Assembly (NCBI GenBank): GCA_963710735.1 | Contig: CAVQBN010000006.1 | Coordinates: 372,001-436,000, forward strand | From: FEN-1297 sp963710735 | GTDB lineage: Bacteria; Bacteroidota; Ignavibacteria; Ignavibacteriales; Ignavibacteriaceae | DNA: 64,000 nucleotides | Direction: 5' to 3' | Shown: positions 35,488 through 43,925 of the stretch, one piece after another | Position numbering within the stretch: the stretch's first letter is position 1 | How the letters are laid out: every line of letters begins with the position of its first letter | The notes under the pieces: generated by a model | The model's database searches: none | Told to the model about the DNA's origin: nothing | The model's input: the letters and a program-made list of their open reading frames with translations, nothing else | Program-made: the position numbers and the translations under genes

Positions 35488-37017
35488 TTATTCTTTTACA
35501 GCCCAGGCACAGCCTCCCGTTGAAATAAGTTTGTTTGCTTCTTCAGGTCCCCACGAACCGGCAGAATAATTAGGCAGTTTAATCCAGGGTTCCGCTTCCC
35601 ATTTTTTTATCACAGGATCAATAATTGACCAGGCTTTATAAATCCAATCTCCTCGTGGGAAAAGTGTCTGATCACCTTTCATTGCATCGAATAAAAGCCA
35701 CTGGTAAGCGCTCGGAGGTTCGGCAATTCCAAAAGCTGAATCATATTGAAAATTTAAATTAACCGGCTGAAGCATCAGTTCAGCACCGGGCTGCTTCGCC
35801 ATAAAAGTATAGACAATCCCTTCATCAGGCTGAAGTCTGAAAGTAAGTACATTTTTATTCAAGCCGTCTTTTTTGTACCCGGGAAACATTAAATGAGGTG
35901 TTGGCTTAAACTGAATAGTTACTTCCGTTAATTTTCTTTTCAAACGTTTACCGGTTCTTAAATAAAACGGAACACCTGCCCATCGCCAGTTATCAATCAT
36001 TATTTTGAATGATGCAAACGTAGGTGTGGTTGAATCCGCTGCTACATTTTTTTCATTTCTATAAGCGGCAATATCTTCGTTTTTAATTTTCCCTTCGTTA
36101 TACTGCCCAAGCACTACGTCTTTTTCTAAATTTATTTGACAGACAGAATCCAGAACCTTTATTGTTTCCGATCTTAATGATTCATCATAATTAACCGGCG
36201 GCTCGAGTGCAGCCATACAAAGTAATTGAAGCATATGATTTTGAACCATATCTCTAAGTATTCCCGTGGACTCATAAAAATTTCCGCGCGTACCTATTCC
36301 GAGCTCTTCAGCCACAGTTATCTGAACATTCTCAATATAGTTCCTATTCCATATCGGTTCGAAGCCGGGATTTGCAAAACGAAAAACCAGCATGTTCTGA
36401 ACTGTTTCTTTTCCAAGATAATGATCTACTCTAAAAATCTGTTCTTCTTCAAATACTTTATGAATATCCTGATCTAATTTTCTCGCAGATTCCTCATCAT
36501 GACCGAATGGTTTTTCAATAACTACTCTTCTCCACCCCTTTTCACTTTTAGAAAGCGATGACTCCCCCAGCCTTTTAATAATTTCACTGTAATTCTGCGG
36601 AGGAGTTGATAAATGGAATAAAACATTATCAGGGATGTTTAATGATATTTGTACATCTTTAATTTTATTATTCAGATCCGAATATGACGTTGAAGCTTCA
36701 TCATTAAAATTTCCTTTAACGTAAAAAAGATTTTTAGCGAATAAGTCCCATTCTTTATCCCCGCATTCACTTACTTTTTTCATTGTATTTTTCATCTCGT
36801 CGCGGAAGAATTCATCGCTCCAGTCTCTGCGTGCAAATCCTATTATTGCAAAAGGCCGCGGTAATAAATTTTTACAGCTTAAAGCATATAAGGAAGGGAT
36901 CAATTCACGATGCGTTAAATCTCCGGTTACTCCAAATATAACCACAATACAAGGTTCCGGCGGAACTGATTTTGACATTCCGGATTTAGTTACCTGCACA
37001 TATCCATCACTACTCAT
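35488..37017 (-). CDS. zwf: glucose-6-phosphate dehydrogenase (copy 2)
   Basis: A 509-residue G6PD with GVTGDLTHRELIPSLYAL at about 28-45 for the cofactor, RVDHYLGKETVQNM for the substrate and the FRFANPGFEPIWNR segment. It is complete but clearly diverged from copy 1 at 15731-17269. It follows the transaldolase/PGI fusion on the same strand, with a REP-like palindrome at each end of the gene. The cofactor preference may differ between the two copies; this cannot be read from sequence. Confidence 0.95.
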   Translation of the reverse strand: MSSDGYVQVTKSGMSKSVPPEPCIVVIFGVTGDLTHRELIPSLYALSCKNLLPRPFAIIGFARRDWSDEFFRDEMKNTMKKVSECGDKEWDLFAKNLFYVKGNFNDEASTSYSDLNNKIKDVQISLNIPDNVLFHLSTPPQNYSEIIKRLGESSLSKSEKGWRRVVIEKPFGHDEESARKLDQDIHKVFEEEQIFRVDHYLGKETVQNMLVFRFANPGFEPIWNRNYIENVQITVAEELGIGTRGNFYESTGILRDMVQNHMLQLLCMAALEPPVNYDESLRSETIKVLDSVCQINLEKDVVLGQYNEGKIKNEDIAAYRNEKNVAADSTTPTFASFKIMIDNWRWAGVPFYLRTGKRLKRKLTEVTIQFKPTPHLMFPGYKKDGLNKNVLTFRLQPDEGIVYTFMAKQPGAELMLQPVNLNFQYDSAFGIAEPPSAYQWLLFDAMKGDQTLFPRGDWIYKAWSIIDPVIKKWEAEPWIKLPNYSAGSWGPEEANKLISTGGCAWAVKE

Positions 37018-37137
37018 TTTTATTCTCCGTTATCTTAAAATTTTTTATAAGGTATGTGTTCTTATAAATAAGGCTATCTACAAAAATTGAACATGTATTA
37101 TTCTAACCGGAAATATAATTTACATATATCTTGAAAA

Positions 37138-37165
37138 GAGATTCCGGGTCAAGCCCGGAATGACA
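37138..37165. repeat. REP-like palindrome, copy 3
   Basis: ATTCCGGGTCAAGCCCGGAA (from 37141) forms an 8-bp stem (37141-37148 with 37154-37161), with GAG before and TGACA after. It lies 3' of the transaldolase/PGI gene. Confidence 0.75.
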
Positions 37166-37198
37166 ATTTACGAAACGGTCTTAATAATTAAATCAATC

Positions 37199-38653
37199 TT
37201 ACTTCAGCATTTCAGAAAGCTTTTTAAGTCCTTCTTCGATATCGTTACCAAGATGAATTCTGATCACTCTTCTTTCCTTATTATTAAGCGATCTTAAATC
37301 ACCTAAAGCCTGAGACCGCTGCAAAGTAGCAAATCCATATGCACTGCCGGGAATTTTAATTTCTTCCTGGGTATCCGCAGTAAAAATTACAAATACTCCT
37401 GTGTTGGCTCCGCCTTTGTGCAGCTGTCCCGTTGAGTGCAAATAACGCGGGCCATAACCAAGAGTAGTTGCAACTTTAAATTTATCTCTGATATTAAATC
37501 TAAGAGATTGAAGCAGTTTATGTCTTGCCGGAGTTTGCAAAAAGTAAGCGAGAATAGAAAAATAATCCGGTGATTTGGAAAGTTTAACATAAGTGTTTAG
37601 AAAATCTTTTACATTTTTTCTGTGTCCTTCAAAAAGCCATTTAGCTGATTGGTTACAGAAAATTGAAATGCCGTCTTTTTCTACAACAGGTTCACCTTCG
37701 CTAAAACTATTTTTCTGCTTCCACTCTTCTAATAATTGTTTCGTATTACTTTTACTCTCCGCAACATTCGGCTGATTGAATGCATCAATACCGATTACAA
37801 CTCCTGCGGTTGCAGTTGCAATTTCCCATCTTAAATATTCAGCACCCAAAGCAAGTTTATCTTGAATAGAAATACGAACAACCGGATGTCCTTCCTTTTC
37901 AAGTACTGCAAGCTTTCTTTCATCAGTTTTATATTCATCATCTTCAGCATAAATATGAACGAAGACCCGATCATTACTGTAATTGTCAGGTGTTCCGAGT
38001 TTTTCACTCTCAACAGGTAAAAGGCCTTTCCCGTTTTTACCTGTACTTTCTGCTATTAATTGTTCAACCCACAATCCAAAAGCGCTGATTGATTTTGAAA
38101 GAACAAAAGTAACTTTGTCTCTTCCAAGTTTGTAATTGATTCCCATCAAAACTCCTAAACTTACACCTGGATTTGCTTCCGCAGGAACGTAAGGTCCGCA
38201 GCTAATCATCATTTGATGAGCATTATTTAATATTTTTTTGATATCTACTCCGATCAATGCCATCGGCACTAAACCGAAAAATGAAAGTGCAGAATATCTT
38301 CCGCCGAACTCAATTGGATTTTCGAATACATGTCGGAAATTATGATCATGTGCATCAGTAACCAATGGTGTGCCCGGATCGGTAACAGCTACAAAATGTT
38401 CGCCAACACTTTCACCAACAAGCTTACCTGTCTGCTCATAAAAATATTTGTAGAAACTTAAAGTCTCGGTTGTTGTTCCGGACTTGCTTGATACAATAAA
38501 AAGAGATTTTGTCAAATCGATCTGATCTTCAACATTTTTTATTGCGGCCGGGTCGGTATTATCAAGTACAAACAATTGAGGATAACCTGGTTTAGAGCCG
38601 AATGTTTCTTTAGATACTTCCGGGCATAAACTGCTGCCGCCCATTCCAAGCAA
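37199..38653 (-). CDS. glucose-6-phosphate isomerase part of a frameshifted transaldolase-PGI fusion
   Basis: 484 codons with the SIS fold of glucose-6-phosphate isomerase. Expected protein sequence begins KFAVLLGMGGSSLCPEVSKE, then FIVSSKSGTTTETLSFYKYF for sugar-phosphate binding, and FGGRYSALSFFGLVP and the C-terminal LGYGPRYLHSTGQLHKGGA. The first listed codon is a TTG inside the fused protein, not a real start. The transaldolase part is upstream in another frame. With one base removed from an A4 run at 38679-38682 (on the plus strand, TTTT), the two join in a 947-residue protein, the usual size of bifunctional transaldolase/PGI. Confidence 0.85.
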   Translation of the reverse strand: MLGMGGSSLCPEVSKETFGSKPGYPQLFVLDNTDPAAIKNVEDQIDLTKSLFIVSSKSGTTTETLSFYKYFYEQTGKLVGESVGEHFVAVTDPGTPLVTDAHDHNFRHVFENPIEFGGRYSALSFFGLVPMALIGVDIKKILNNAHQMMISCGPYVPAEANPGVSLGVLMGINYKLGRDKVTFVLSKSISAFGLWVEQLIAESTGKNGKGLLPVESEKLGTPDNYSNDRVFVHIYAEDDEYKTDERKLAVLEKEGHPVVRISIQDKLALGAEYLRWEIATATAGVVIGIDAFNQPNVAESKSNTKQLLEEWKQKNSFSEGEPVVEKDGISIFCNQSAKWLFEGHRKNVKDFLNTYVKLSKSPDYFSILAYFLQTPARHKLLQSLRFNIRDKFKVATTLGYGPRYLHSTGQLHKGGANTGVFVIFTADTQEEIKIPGSAYGFATLQRSQALGDLRSLNNKERRVIRIHLGNDIEEGLKKLSEMLK

Positions 38654-40043
38654 AACTGCAAACTTGTACTTGATCTTCTTTTACGCTTTTTACAAGCTGA
38701 TCAACTTCATCGGCTTTACTAAGAAAATATTCCATGCTGTCGAGCCAGCCGATTCTAATTCTAATCTCTTTTATCTCTTCGGTATCGGATGACCATAAGT
38801 AAGGATCTTTCGCAAACAATCGTCTGCCGTATTGTTTTTCATTTAATGATTTCATTGCGGCAGAAACTTCTGATTTCGACTTACCGTAACTAATTTTTTG
38901 CTTGCCAAGTTTTTCACCTAAAATCTCATTTCGCTTTTGAGCAAGTGTCTTCATTAAATTATCATAAGGATCGATAAACTTCTGGATACCTTCGTTAACA
39001 AGCTGTCTTGTAACAAAATCAATATCAACACCAAGTTTTTTTAAATCATCAAACAGTTTATATGATTGATCAATATCTTTTTCAATAGTATTTGCTTCAA
39101 GCTTTCCATGATCGGCAAAAGCATCTATTGTTTCATCAGGAAGAGTGTTAACGGTATCAGGCCCGATTAAAGTTTCAACATATTTTACATCACTATACAT
39201 AGGATCTTTTGTGCTAGTGCTCGCCCAAAGAGGCCGCTGAACTTTCGCACCCATTTCAACAAGTTTATTCCATCGTTCACCGCTAAAAATTTTCTTATAG
39301 CTTTGATAAGCAAGTTTAGCGCTGGCAATTCCAGCTTTGCCTAAAAGGTCTTCCGGCTTTAAAGTATTATCAGCACTATCACCCGGAATAATTAAATGGC
39401 CAAGCAATTGATCGGTAAGAACATCAATTCTGCTTAAGAAAAAGCTGGCAACCGATCTGATTTCCTTTATGGACTTCCCTTCATTCACTCTGCGTTCCAA
39501 TGCGTTAATGTAAGCATTAGCTACCGCCTCATAACTTGAGATAGAGAAAAGAAGTGTTACATTGATACTTATTCCTTCATAAAGGACTTCTTCAATTGCT
39601 TTAATGCCTTCATCAGTTCCCGGAATTTTTATCAAACAGTTTGGCCTGTTAACTTCCGCATATAATTTTCGGGCTTCCATTTTGGTTCCTTCTTCATCAT
39701 GCGCCAAATATGGAGAAACTTCAAGACTGACAAAACCGTCTACACCTTCGCTCTCATCAAAAACAGGCCTTAAAACATCACAAGCATCCTGTACATCTTT
39801 AACAGTAAGCGCTTCATATATTTCATGCACTCCTTTTTTCTGATTTACCGATTGTTTGATTTGAGCATCATAGTCATTGCTGCTTGTAATTGCTTTATTG
39901 AAAATACTTGGATTTGAAGTTATTCCCCGCAGCCCTTGCTGTGTTACTCTTTTTTTAAGTTCGCCTCCTTTAATTTTTCCTCTCGTTAAATTATCAAGCC
40001 AGTAGCTCTGACCAAATTCTAAAAGTTTAATTAAATTATTCAT
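38610..40043 (-). CDS. tal: transaldolase part of a frameshifted transaldolase-PGI fusion
   Basis: 477 codons. The transaldolase domain (about 1-350) has QSYWLDNLTRGKI at the start, GLRGITSNPSIFNKAI, LIKIPGTDEGIKAI with the Schiff-base lysine (KIPGT) and RPLWASTSTKDPMYSD. It transfers dihydroxyacetone units between sedoheptulose 7-phosphate and glyceraldehyde 3-phosphate. The reading frame runs out after DEVDQLVKSVKEDQVQVCSF, where the linker to the PGI domain should be. It is the first gene of the tal-pgi/zwf2 group. Confidence 0.9.
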   Translation of the reverse strand: MNNLIKLLEFGQSYWLDNLTRGKIKGGELKKRVTQQGLRGITSNPSIFNKAITSSNDYDAQIKQSVNQKKGVHEIYEALTVKDVQDACDVLRPVFDESEGVDGFVSLEVSPYLAHDEEGTKMEARKLYAEVNRPNCLIKIPGTDEGIKAIEEVLYEGISINVTLLFSISSYEAVANAYINALERRVNEGKSIKEIRSVASFFLSRIDVLTDQLLGHLIIPGDSADNTLKPEDLLGKAGIASAKLAYQSYKKIFSGERWNKLVEMGAKVQRPLWASTSTKDPMYSDVKYVETLIGPDTVNTLPDETIDAFADHGKLEANTIEKDIDQSYKLFDDLKKLGVDIDFVTRQLVNEGIQKFIDPYDNLMKTLAQKRNEILGEKLGKQKISYGKSKSEVSAAMKSLNEKQYGRRLFAKDPYLWSSDTEEIKEIRIRIGWLDSMEYFLSKADEVDQLVKSVKEDQVQVCSFAWNGRQQFMPGSI

Positions 40044-40441
40044 ATCAAATTCTCCTTAAATGCATTCTTTAAACAGCAATATTTACACAATGCTTTAGTT
40101 AATATTTATTCTAAGTTAAAAAGTAAAAAATTGATTAGCTGTAATATACATGACTAATTTTGCAAATACTTTAGTTAATTCTTTCTTGTTTCAGCAAAAA
40201 TTATTAGTTATCTATAATAATTTGAATATAAAACAAACAAAGAATTGCAGATAATTTAAACTATAATAATTTAAATATCACAATTTTAACTAACATAACA
40301 ATCAATTTATCAAATGCTTGTAACATGTATCAATATTTGTAATTACATAAAAATAATTAACTATTTAAAAATTATAATTATTGATATATTTAACCAATAA
40401 TATTACTTTGATAAAAAATAACTCTAAAAAATGAGCATAAG
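40044..40441. other. 398-base divergent upstream region with direct repeats
   Basis: Very AT-rich. It contains CTTTAGTTAAT twice (40093-40103 and 40169-40179) and an 18-base repeat CTATAATAATTTRAATAT twice (40213-40230 and 40261-40278, one mismatch). These may be operator sites between the tal-pgi gene and the isochorismatase-like gene. Confidence 0.45.
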
Positions 40442-41476
40442 ATGATGAAGGAACAATTAAAGATACCGTCGCATTATAAACCTAAAAAAGTCGGAGATGT
40501 GTGGAGAGTTGAATATCAAAAAATAGCTTCAGATGCAGGCAAATGGGCTAAGGAAAACAATATACACCCGTCATCAACGGATAAATATAAAATCTGTCTG
40601 CTTGCTGTTGATATGCAGAATACTTTTTGTGTTCCCGGTTATGAATTGTTTGTTTCCGGCAGATCGGGAAACGGAGCAGTTGAGGATACAAAAAGACTGT
40701 GCGAATTTATTTACCATAATCTTGGAGTAATTACTGAAATAATTCCTACGATGGATACTCATCAACCGATACAGATTTTTCATTCCATTTTCCTTGCAAA
40801 CAATAAAGGAGAAAATCCTCCGCCATATACTCTTATTTCAGCCAAAGATATTGAAGAAGGAGTATGGAAAATTAATGAAAATGCGTGCAAGAATTTAGGG
40901 TTGGATCCGATCGCGGCTCAAAATTATTTAAATCACTATACAAATGAACTAAGTAAAAGCGGAAAATTTGAACTTACTATATGGCCTTATCACGCTATGC
41001 TTGGCGGCTTGGGCCATGCGCTTGTTTCTTCTTTTGAAGAAGCAATTTTCTTTCATAGTATTGCCAGATACAGCCAGCCCAATATTCAATTGAAAGGTAA
41101 TAATCCGTTAACGGAACATTATTCGATCTTCGGACCGGAAGTAAGACAAGGCATTGGTGATAAAAAAATTGCGGATAAAAACAGCCAATTAATTGAAAGA
41201 TTATTAAACTTTGATACTATAATAATTACAGGTGAAGCTAAAAGTCATTGCGTAGCCTGGACAATAGCTGATCTTCTTAATGAATTTCTTTTAAAAGATA
41301 AGAAACTGGCAAAAAAAGTTTATCTGCTTGAAGATTGTACTTCACCAGTTGTGGTGCCCGGCGCTATTGATTATACCGATGAAGCAAATGAATCATTTGC
41401 GAAATTTGCCGAAGCTGGAATGCATTTGGTAAAATCAACAACTCCAATAAATGAGTGGCCTGAAATTAAAATTTAG
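40442..41476 (+). CDS. isochorismatase-family cysteine hydrolase
   Basis: A 344-residue protein, larger than usual nicotinamidases. It has CLLAVDMQNTFCVPGYELFV (catalytic Asp in VDMQ) at about 55-74 and the nucleophile region IITGEAKSHCVAWTIADLL with Cys about 275 (SHC). Between them is a long insert of some 100 residues. The family hydrolyses amides or vinyl ethers; nicotinamide is one candidate, but the insertion makes the substrate uncertain. Single gene, convergent with the next. Confidence 0.82.
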   Translation: MMKEQLKIPSHYKPKKVGDVWRVEYQKIASDAGKWAKENNIHPSSTDKYKICLLAVDMQNTFCVPGYELFVSGRSGNGAVEDTKRLCEFIYHNLGVITEIIPTMDTHQPIQIFHSIFLANNKGENPPPYTLISAKDIEEGVWKINENACKNLGLDPIAAQNYLNHYTNELSKSGKFELTIWPYHAMLGGLGHALVSSFEEAIFFHSIARYSQPNIQLKGNNPLTEHYSIFGPEVRQGIGDKKIADKNSQLIERLLNFDTIIITGEAKSHCVAWTIADLLNEFLLKDKKLAKKVYLLEDCTSPVVVPGAIDYTDEANESFAKFAEAGMHLVKSTTPINEWPEIKI

Positions 41477-41482
41477 GTTTGT

Positions 41483-42691
41483 TCACTCAAGATTTTTAAT
41501 AACTTTTTCAGCGATTGTTCTTCCAATACTCAACGAAGCTGTTGCCGCCGGCGAAGGTGCGTTTAAAACATGAATCATATTTTCGGCTTCAATAATTCTA
41601 AAATCATCCACTAATTTTCCATCAGGCTCAAGTGCCTGCGCTCTAACTCCCGAACCTTCAGCATAAACATCATCATAATCTATTTCCGGGATAAGCTTTT
41701 GCAAAGCTCTTACAAATGCTGCTTTGCTGAATGATCTGTAAAATTCTCCTATCCCCATTTTATAATGTTTTGAAGCCATCTTCCAGAACCCATTGTAAAA
41801 AAACATTTGCGAAACATCTTTAACAGAAAAATCCTTATGGGTATAACCTTCTCTTTTAAAAGCCAATACAGCATTTGGACCAGCTTCGACGCCTCCGTTT
41901 ATCATTCTAGTAAAATGCACTCCAAGAAATGGAAATTTTGGATCGGGTACAGGATAAAGCAGGTTTTTAACAAGGTATTCTTTTTCTTTTTTAATTTTGT
42001 AGTATTCACCCCTGAACGGAATGATTTGTAATCCGGGATCAACTCCGCACAATCTAGCAATTCTATCAGATTGAAGCCCGGCACAGTTGACTAAAAATTT
42101 TGTTTTAAACTCTCCGCCGGTTGTCTGAAGAATTAATCCATCTTTATCTCGTGCTAAAGAAAGCAGTCGGCTGTTTAACTTTATATCACCACCGTATTTT
42201 AAAATCAACTTACCGTAAGTTTCGGTAACTTGTGTATAATCCACTATGCCTGTTTGAGGCACAAAAAGACCTGCTATTCCGGCAGCGTTAGGTTCATATT
42301 CCTTTATTTCTTCACTCGAAAGTTTTTTAAGGCCTGCTAATCCATTTTCAATTCCCCTTCGTTCTAATTCATTAAGAGCGGGAATTTCTTCTTTACTGGT
42401 TGCTACTACAATCTTTCCGCAGCGCTCATGCTTAATATTGTTCTCTTCACAAAAGCTATACATTAACTCTCTGCCGGACACACAATTTTTGGCTTTGAGA
42501 GAACCTGGCTTATAATACAAACCTGAATGAATAACACCGCTATTGTTTCCGGTTTGATGCGCGGCTAATTTATCCTCTGCTTCTATAACCAGGACAGAAT
42601 ATTTTCCTGTCTGTTGTAGAGCTAAAGCAGTTGAGGTTCCCACAATTCCGCCGCCAATTACAGCAATATTATAAATTTTATCTGTTTGCAT
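41483..42691 (-). CDS. lhgO: L-2-hydroxyglutarate oxidase/dehydrogenase
   Basis: A 402-residue FAD enzyme of the DAO superfamily. The FAD motif is IAVIGGGIVGTSTALALQQ at residues 8-26, followed by the family's HQTGNNSGVIHSGLYYKPGS, where His binds near the flavin, and the terminal SGVRAQALEPDGKLVDDF. It oxidises L-2-hydroxyglutarate to 2-oxoglutarate and passes electrons to the quinone pool. The best match is LhgO; its stop is six bases from the convergent hydrolase stop. Length is typical. Confidence 0.93.
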   Translation of the reverse strand: MQTDKIYNIAVIGGGIVGTSTALALQQTGKYSVLVIEAEDKLAAHQTGNNSGVIHSGLYYKPGSLKAKNCVSGRELMYSFCEENNIKHERCGKIVVATSKEEIPALNELERRGIENGLAGLKKLSSEEIKEYEPNAAGIAGLFVPQTGIVDYTQVTETYGKLILKYGGDIKLNSRLLSLARDKDGLILQTTGGEFKTKFLVNCAGLQSDRIARLCGVDPGLQIIPFRGEYYKIKKEKEYLVKNLLYPVPDPKFPFLGVHFTRMINGGVEAGPNAVLAFKREGYTHKDFSVKDVSQMFFYNGFWKMASKHYKMGIGEFYRSFSKAAFVRALQKLIPEIDYDDVYAEGSGVRAQALEPDGKLVDDFRIIEAENMIHVLNAPSPAATASLSIGRTIAEKVIKNLE

Positions 42692-42915
42692 TCGAATAAT
42701 GTGATTTAAATAAAATCATACCAAACAGGGATAAAATTACCATTTCTTCAAATCATAAAAAACGTTAGTATTGTTTTATTTTTCACTTCAAACATTTGCA
42801 GCGGATCAAGGACTAATTTGTATTTGTTTTTTATCATAAAATGCATAAGAATAAATAACTATCTTAAATAATAATTATAAGCGGTCTATTCTTAGTTAGA
42901 ATTAAAAAAATACTG

Positions 42916-43203
42916 ATGAAAATAAATAAGAAACAAAAAATAACCATCTCTGCCGGGATAGCTGTTATACTTATTGTATTTATTATATGGCTTTTAAATG
43001 GTACATATATATTTACACAAACTCAGGTTTTAATTGTAAAAAAAGATCCTTTGTTCGGAAACACCTACAAACAATGGCAAAATAAATTTATCTGGGGATT
43101 GGATTTAACTCTTGTTGTTACCTTTATAAGTTTAATAATCTCAGCAGGACTCGTTTATATATTTAAAGACAAAAGAAAGGAACTAAATGAAGAAAGTAAA
43201 TAA
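42916..43203 (+). CDS. small two-span membrane protein before yceI
   Basis: A 95-residue protein with spans at about 10-28 (ITISAGIAVILIVFIIWLL) and about 68-86 (LVVTFISLIISAGLVYIF). The loop between them (KKDPLFGNTYKQWQNKFIWG) would be outside the membrane. Its 3' end overlaps the YceI gene by 17 bases. No family is recognised. The coupling suggests it works with YceI or its ligand. Confidence 0.65.
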   Translation: MKINKKQKITISAGIAVILIVFIIWLLNGTYIFTQTQVLIVKKDPLFGNTYKQWQNKFIWGLDLTLVVTFISLIISAGLVYIFKDKRKELNEESK

Positions 43204-43837
43204 ATTAATATTCTTTGTACTAATTTATTCATCCGTTGCTTTCTCCCAGGGCTTTAGTGTAAAAGCAAAAGGCAACCAGAATTTTTACTTTCAGGATAAT
43301 AAAGGAAGAAACCAGGCAACTTTTCACAGCATAACTGCTTTAGATGAAGTTGATGGGATGTCGAATAAAATAAGCGGACAAGTTTCTTTCAACATAAGCG
43401 ATGTAAAAAATACTCTTAAAGGTGAAATTTCAATTCCAACTGCATCATTAAAAACAGGTATCAGTATGAGAGATAGGGACCTTAAAGAACCGAAGTGGTT
43501 AGACGCTGAGAGATACCCGATAATATCATTCACCATAAAAAAAGTTCTTGATATAAAACAATTAGCTCCAAATAAACTTGATGTTAAAGTACTCGGAGAT
43601 TTTAATCTACACGGCGTTACAAACGAAATAACCGTGGATGCAACTATGATTTATTTGGATGAAAGTCCCGCAACAGAATCGCGTGAACCCGGTGATTTAC
43701 TTGGAGTAACCGCAAAGTTTCCAATTACCCTTTCCAAGTATAATATACAAAATATGGTATTAGGTACCAGAGTGGCTGATAAAATAAATTTGGAAGCAAA
43801 TATTGTAGGTACGAACAAACCATCAACTTCAAATTAA
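43187..43837 (+). CDS. secreted YceI-family lipid-binding protein
   Basis: A 216-residue protein with signal peptide (LIFFVLIYSSVAFSQ) and the YceI lipocalin-like barrel. Typical positions are ISGQVSFNISDVKNTLKG, MRDRDLKEPKWLDAERYPII and GDFNLHGVTNEITVDATMIY. YceI-fold proteins bind long isoprenoids such as polyprenyl quinones in a central tunnel. The protein would be periplasmic. It is coupled to the small membrane protein upstream. Confidence 0.92.
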   Translation: MKKVNKLIFFVLIYSSVAFSQGFSVKAKGNQNFYFQDNKGRNQATFHSITALDEVDGMSNKISGQVSFNISDVKNTLKGEISIPTASLKTGISMRDRDLKEPKWLDAERYPIISFTIKKVLDIKQLAPNKLDVKVLGDFNLHGVTNEITVDATMIYLDESPATESREPGDLLGVTAKFPITLSKYNIQNMVLGTRVADKINLEANIVGTNKPSTSN

Positions 43838-43859
43838 GATCAAACCATATCTTTTAAGA

Positions 43860-43887
43860 TTGTGCCCTCCAAAATTGAAGGGCACAA
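43860..43887. terminator. bidirectional terminator between yceI and trpB2
   Basis: TTGTGCCCT (43860-43868) pairs perfectly with AGGGCACAA (43879-43887) around a 10-base loop between the convergent stops at 43837 and 43926. Confidence 0.78.
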
Positions 43888-43925
43888 ATAATTCATTTCA
43901 ATTGTTTATTTCTAAGAAATCATCC

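Noticed and set aside
41807..42084. Open frames on both strands inside the lhgO gene
   Set aside because: They are shadows of the FAD enzyme, with no family likeness or ribosome binding site.
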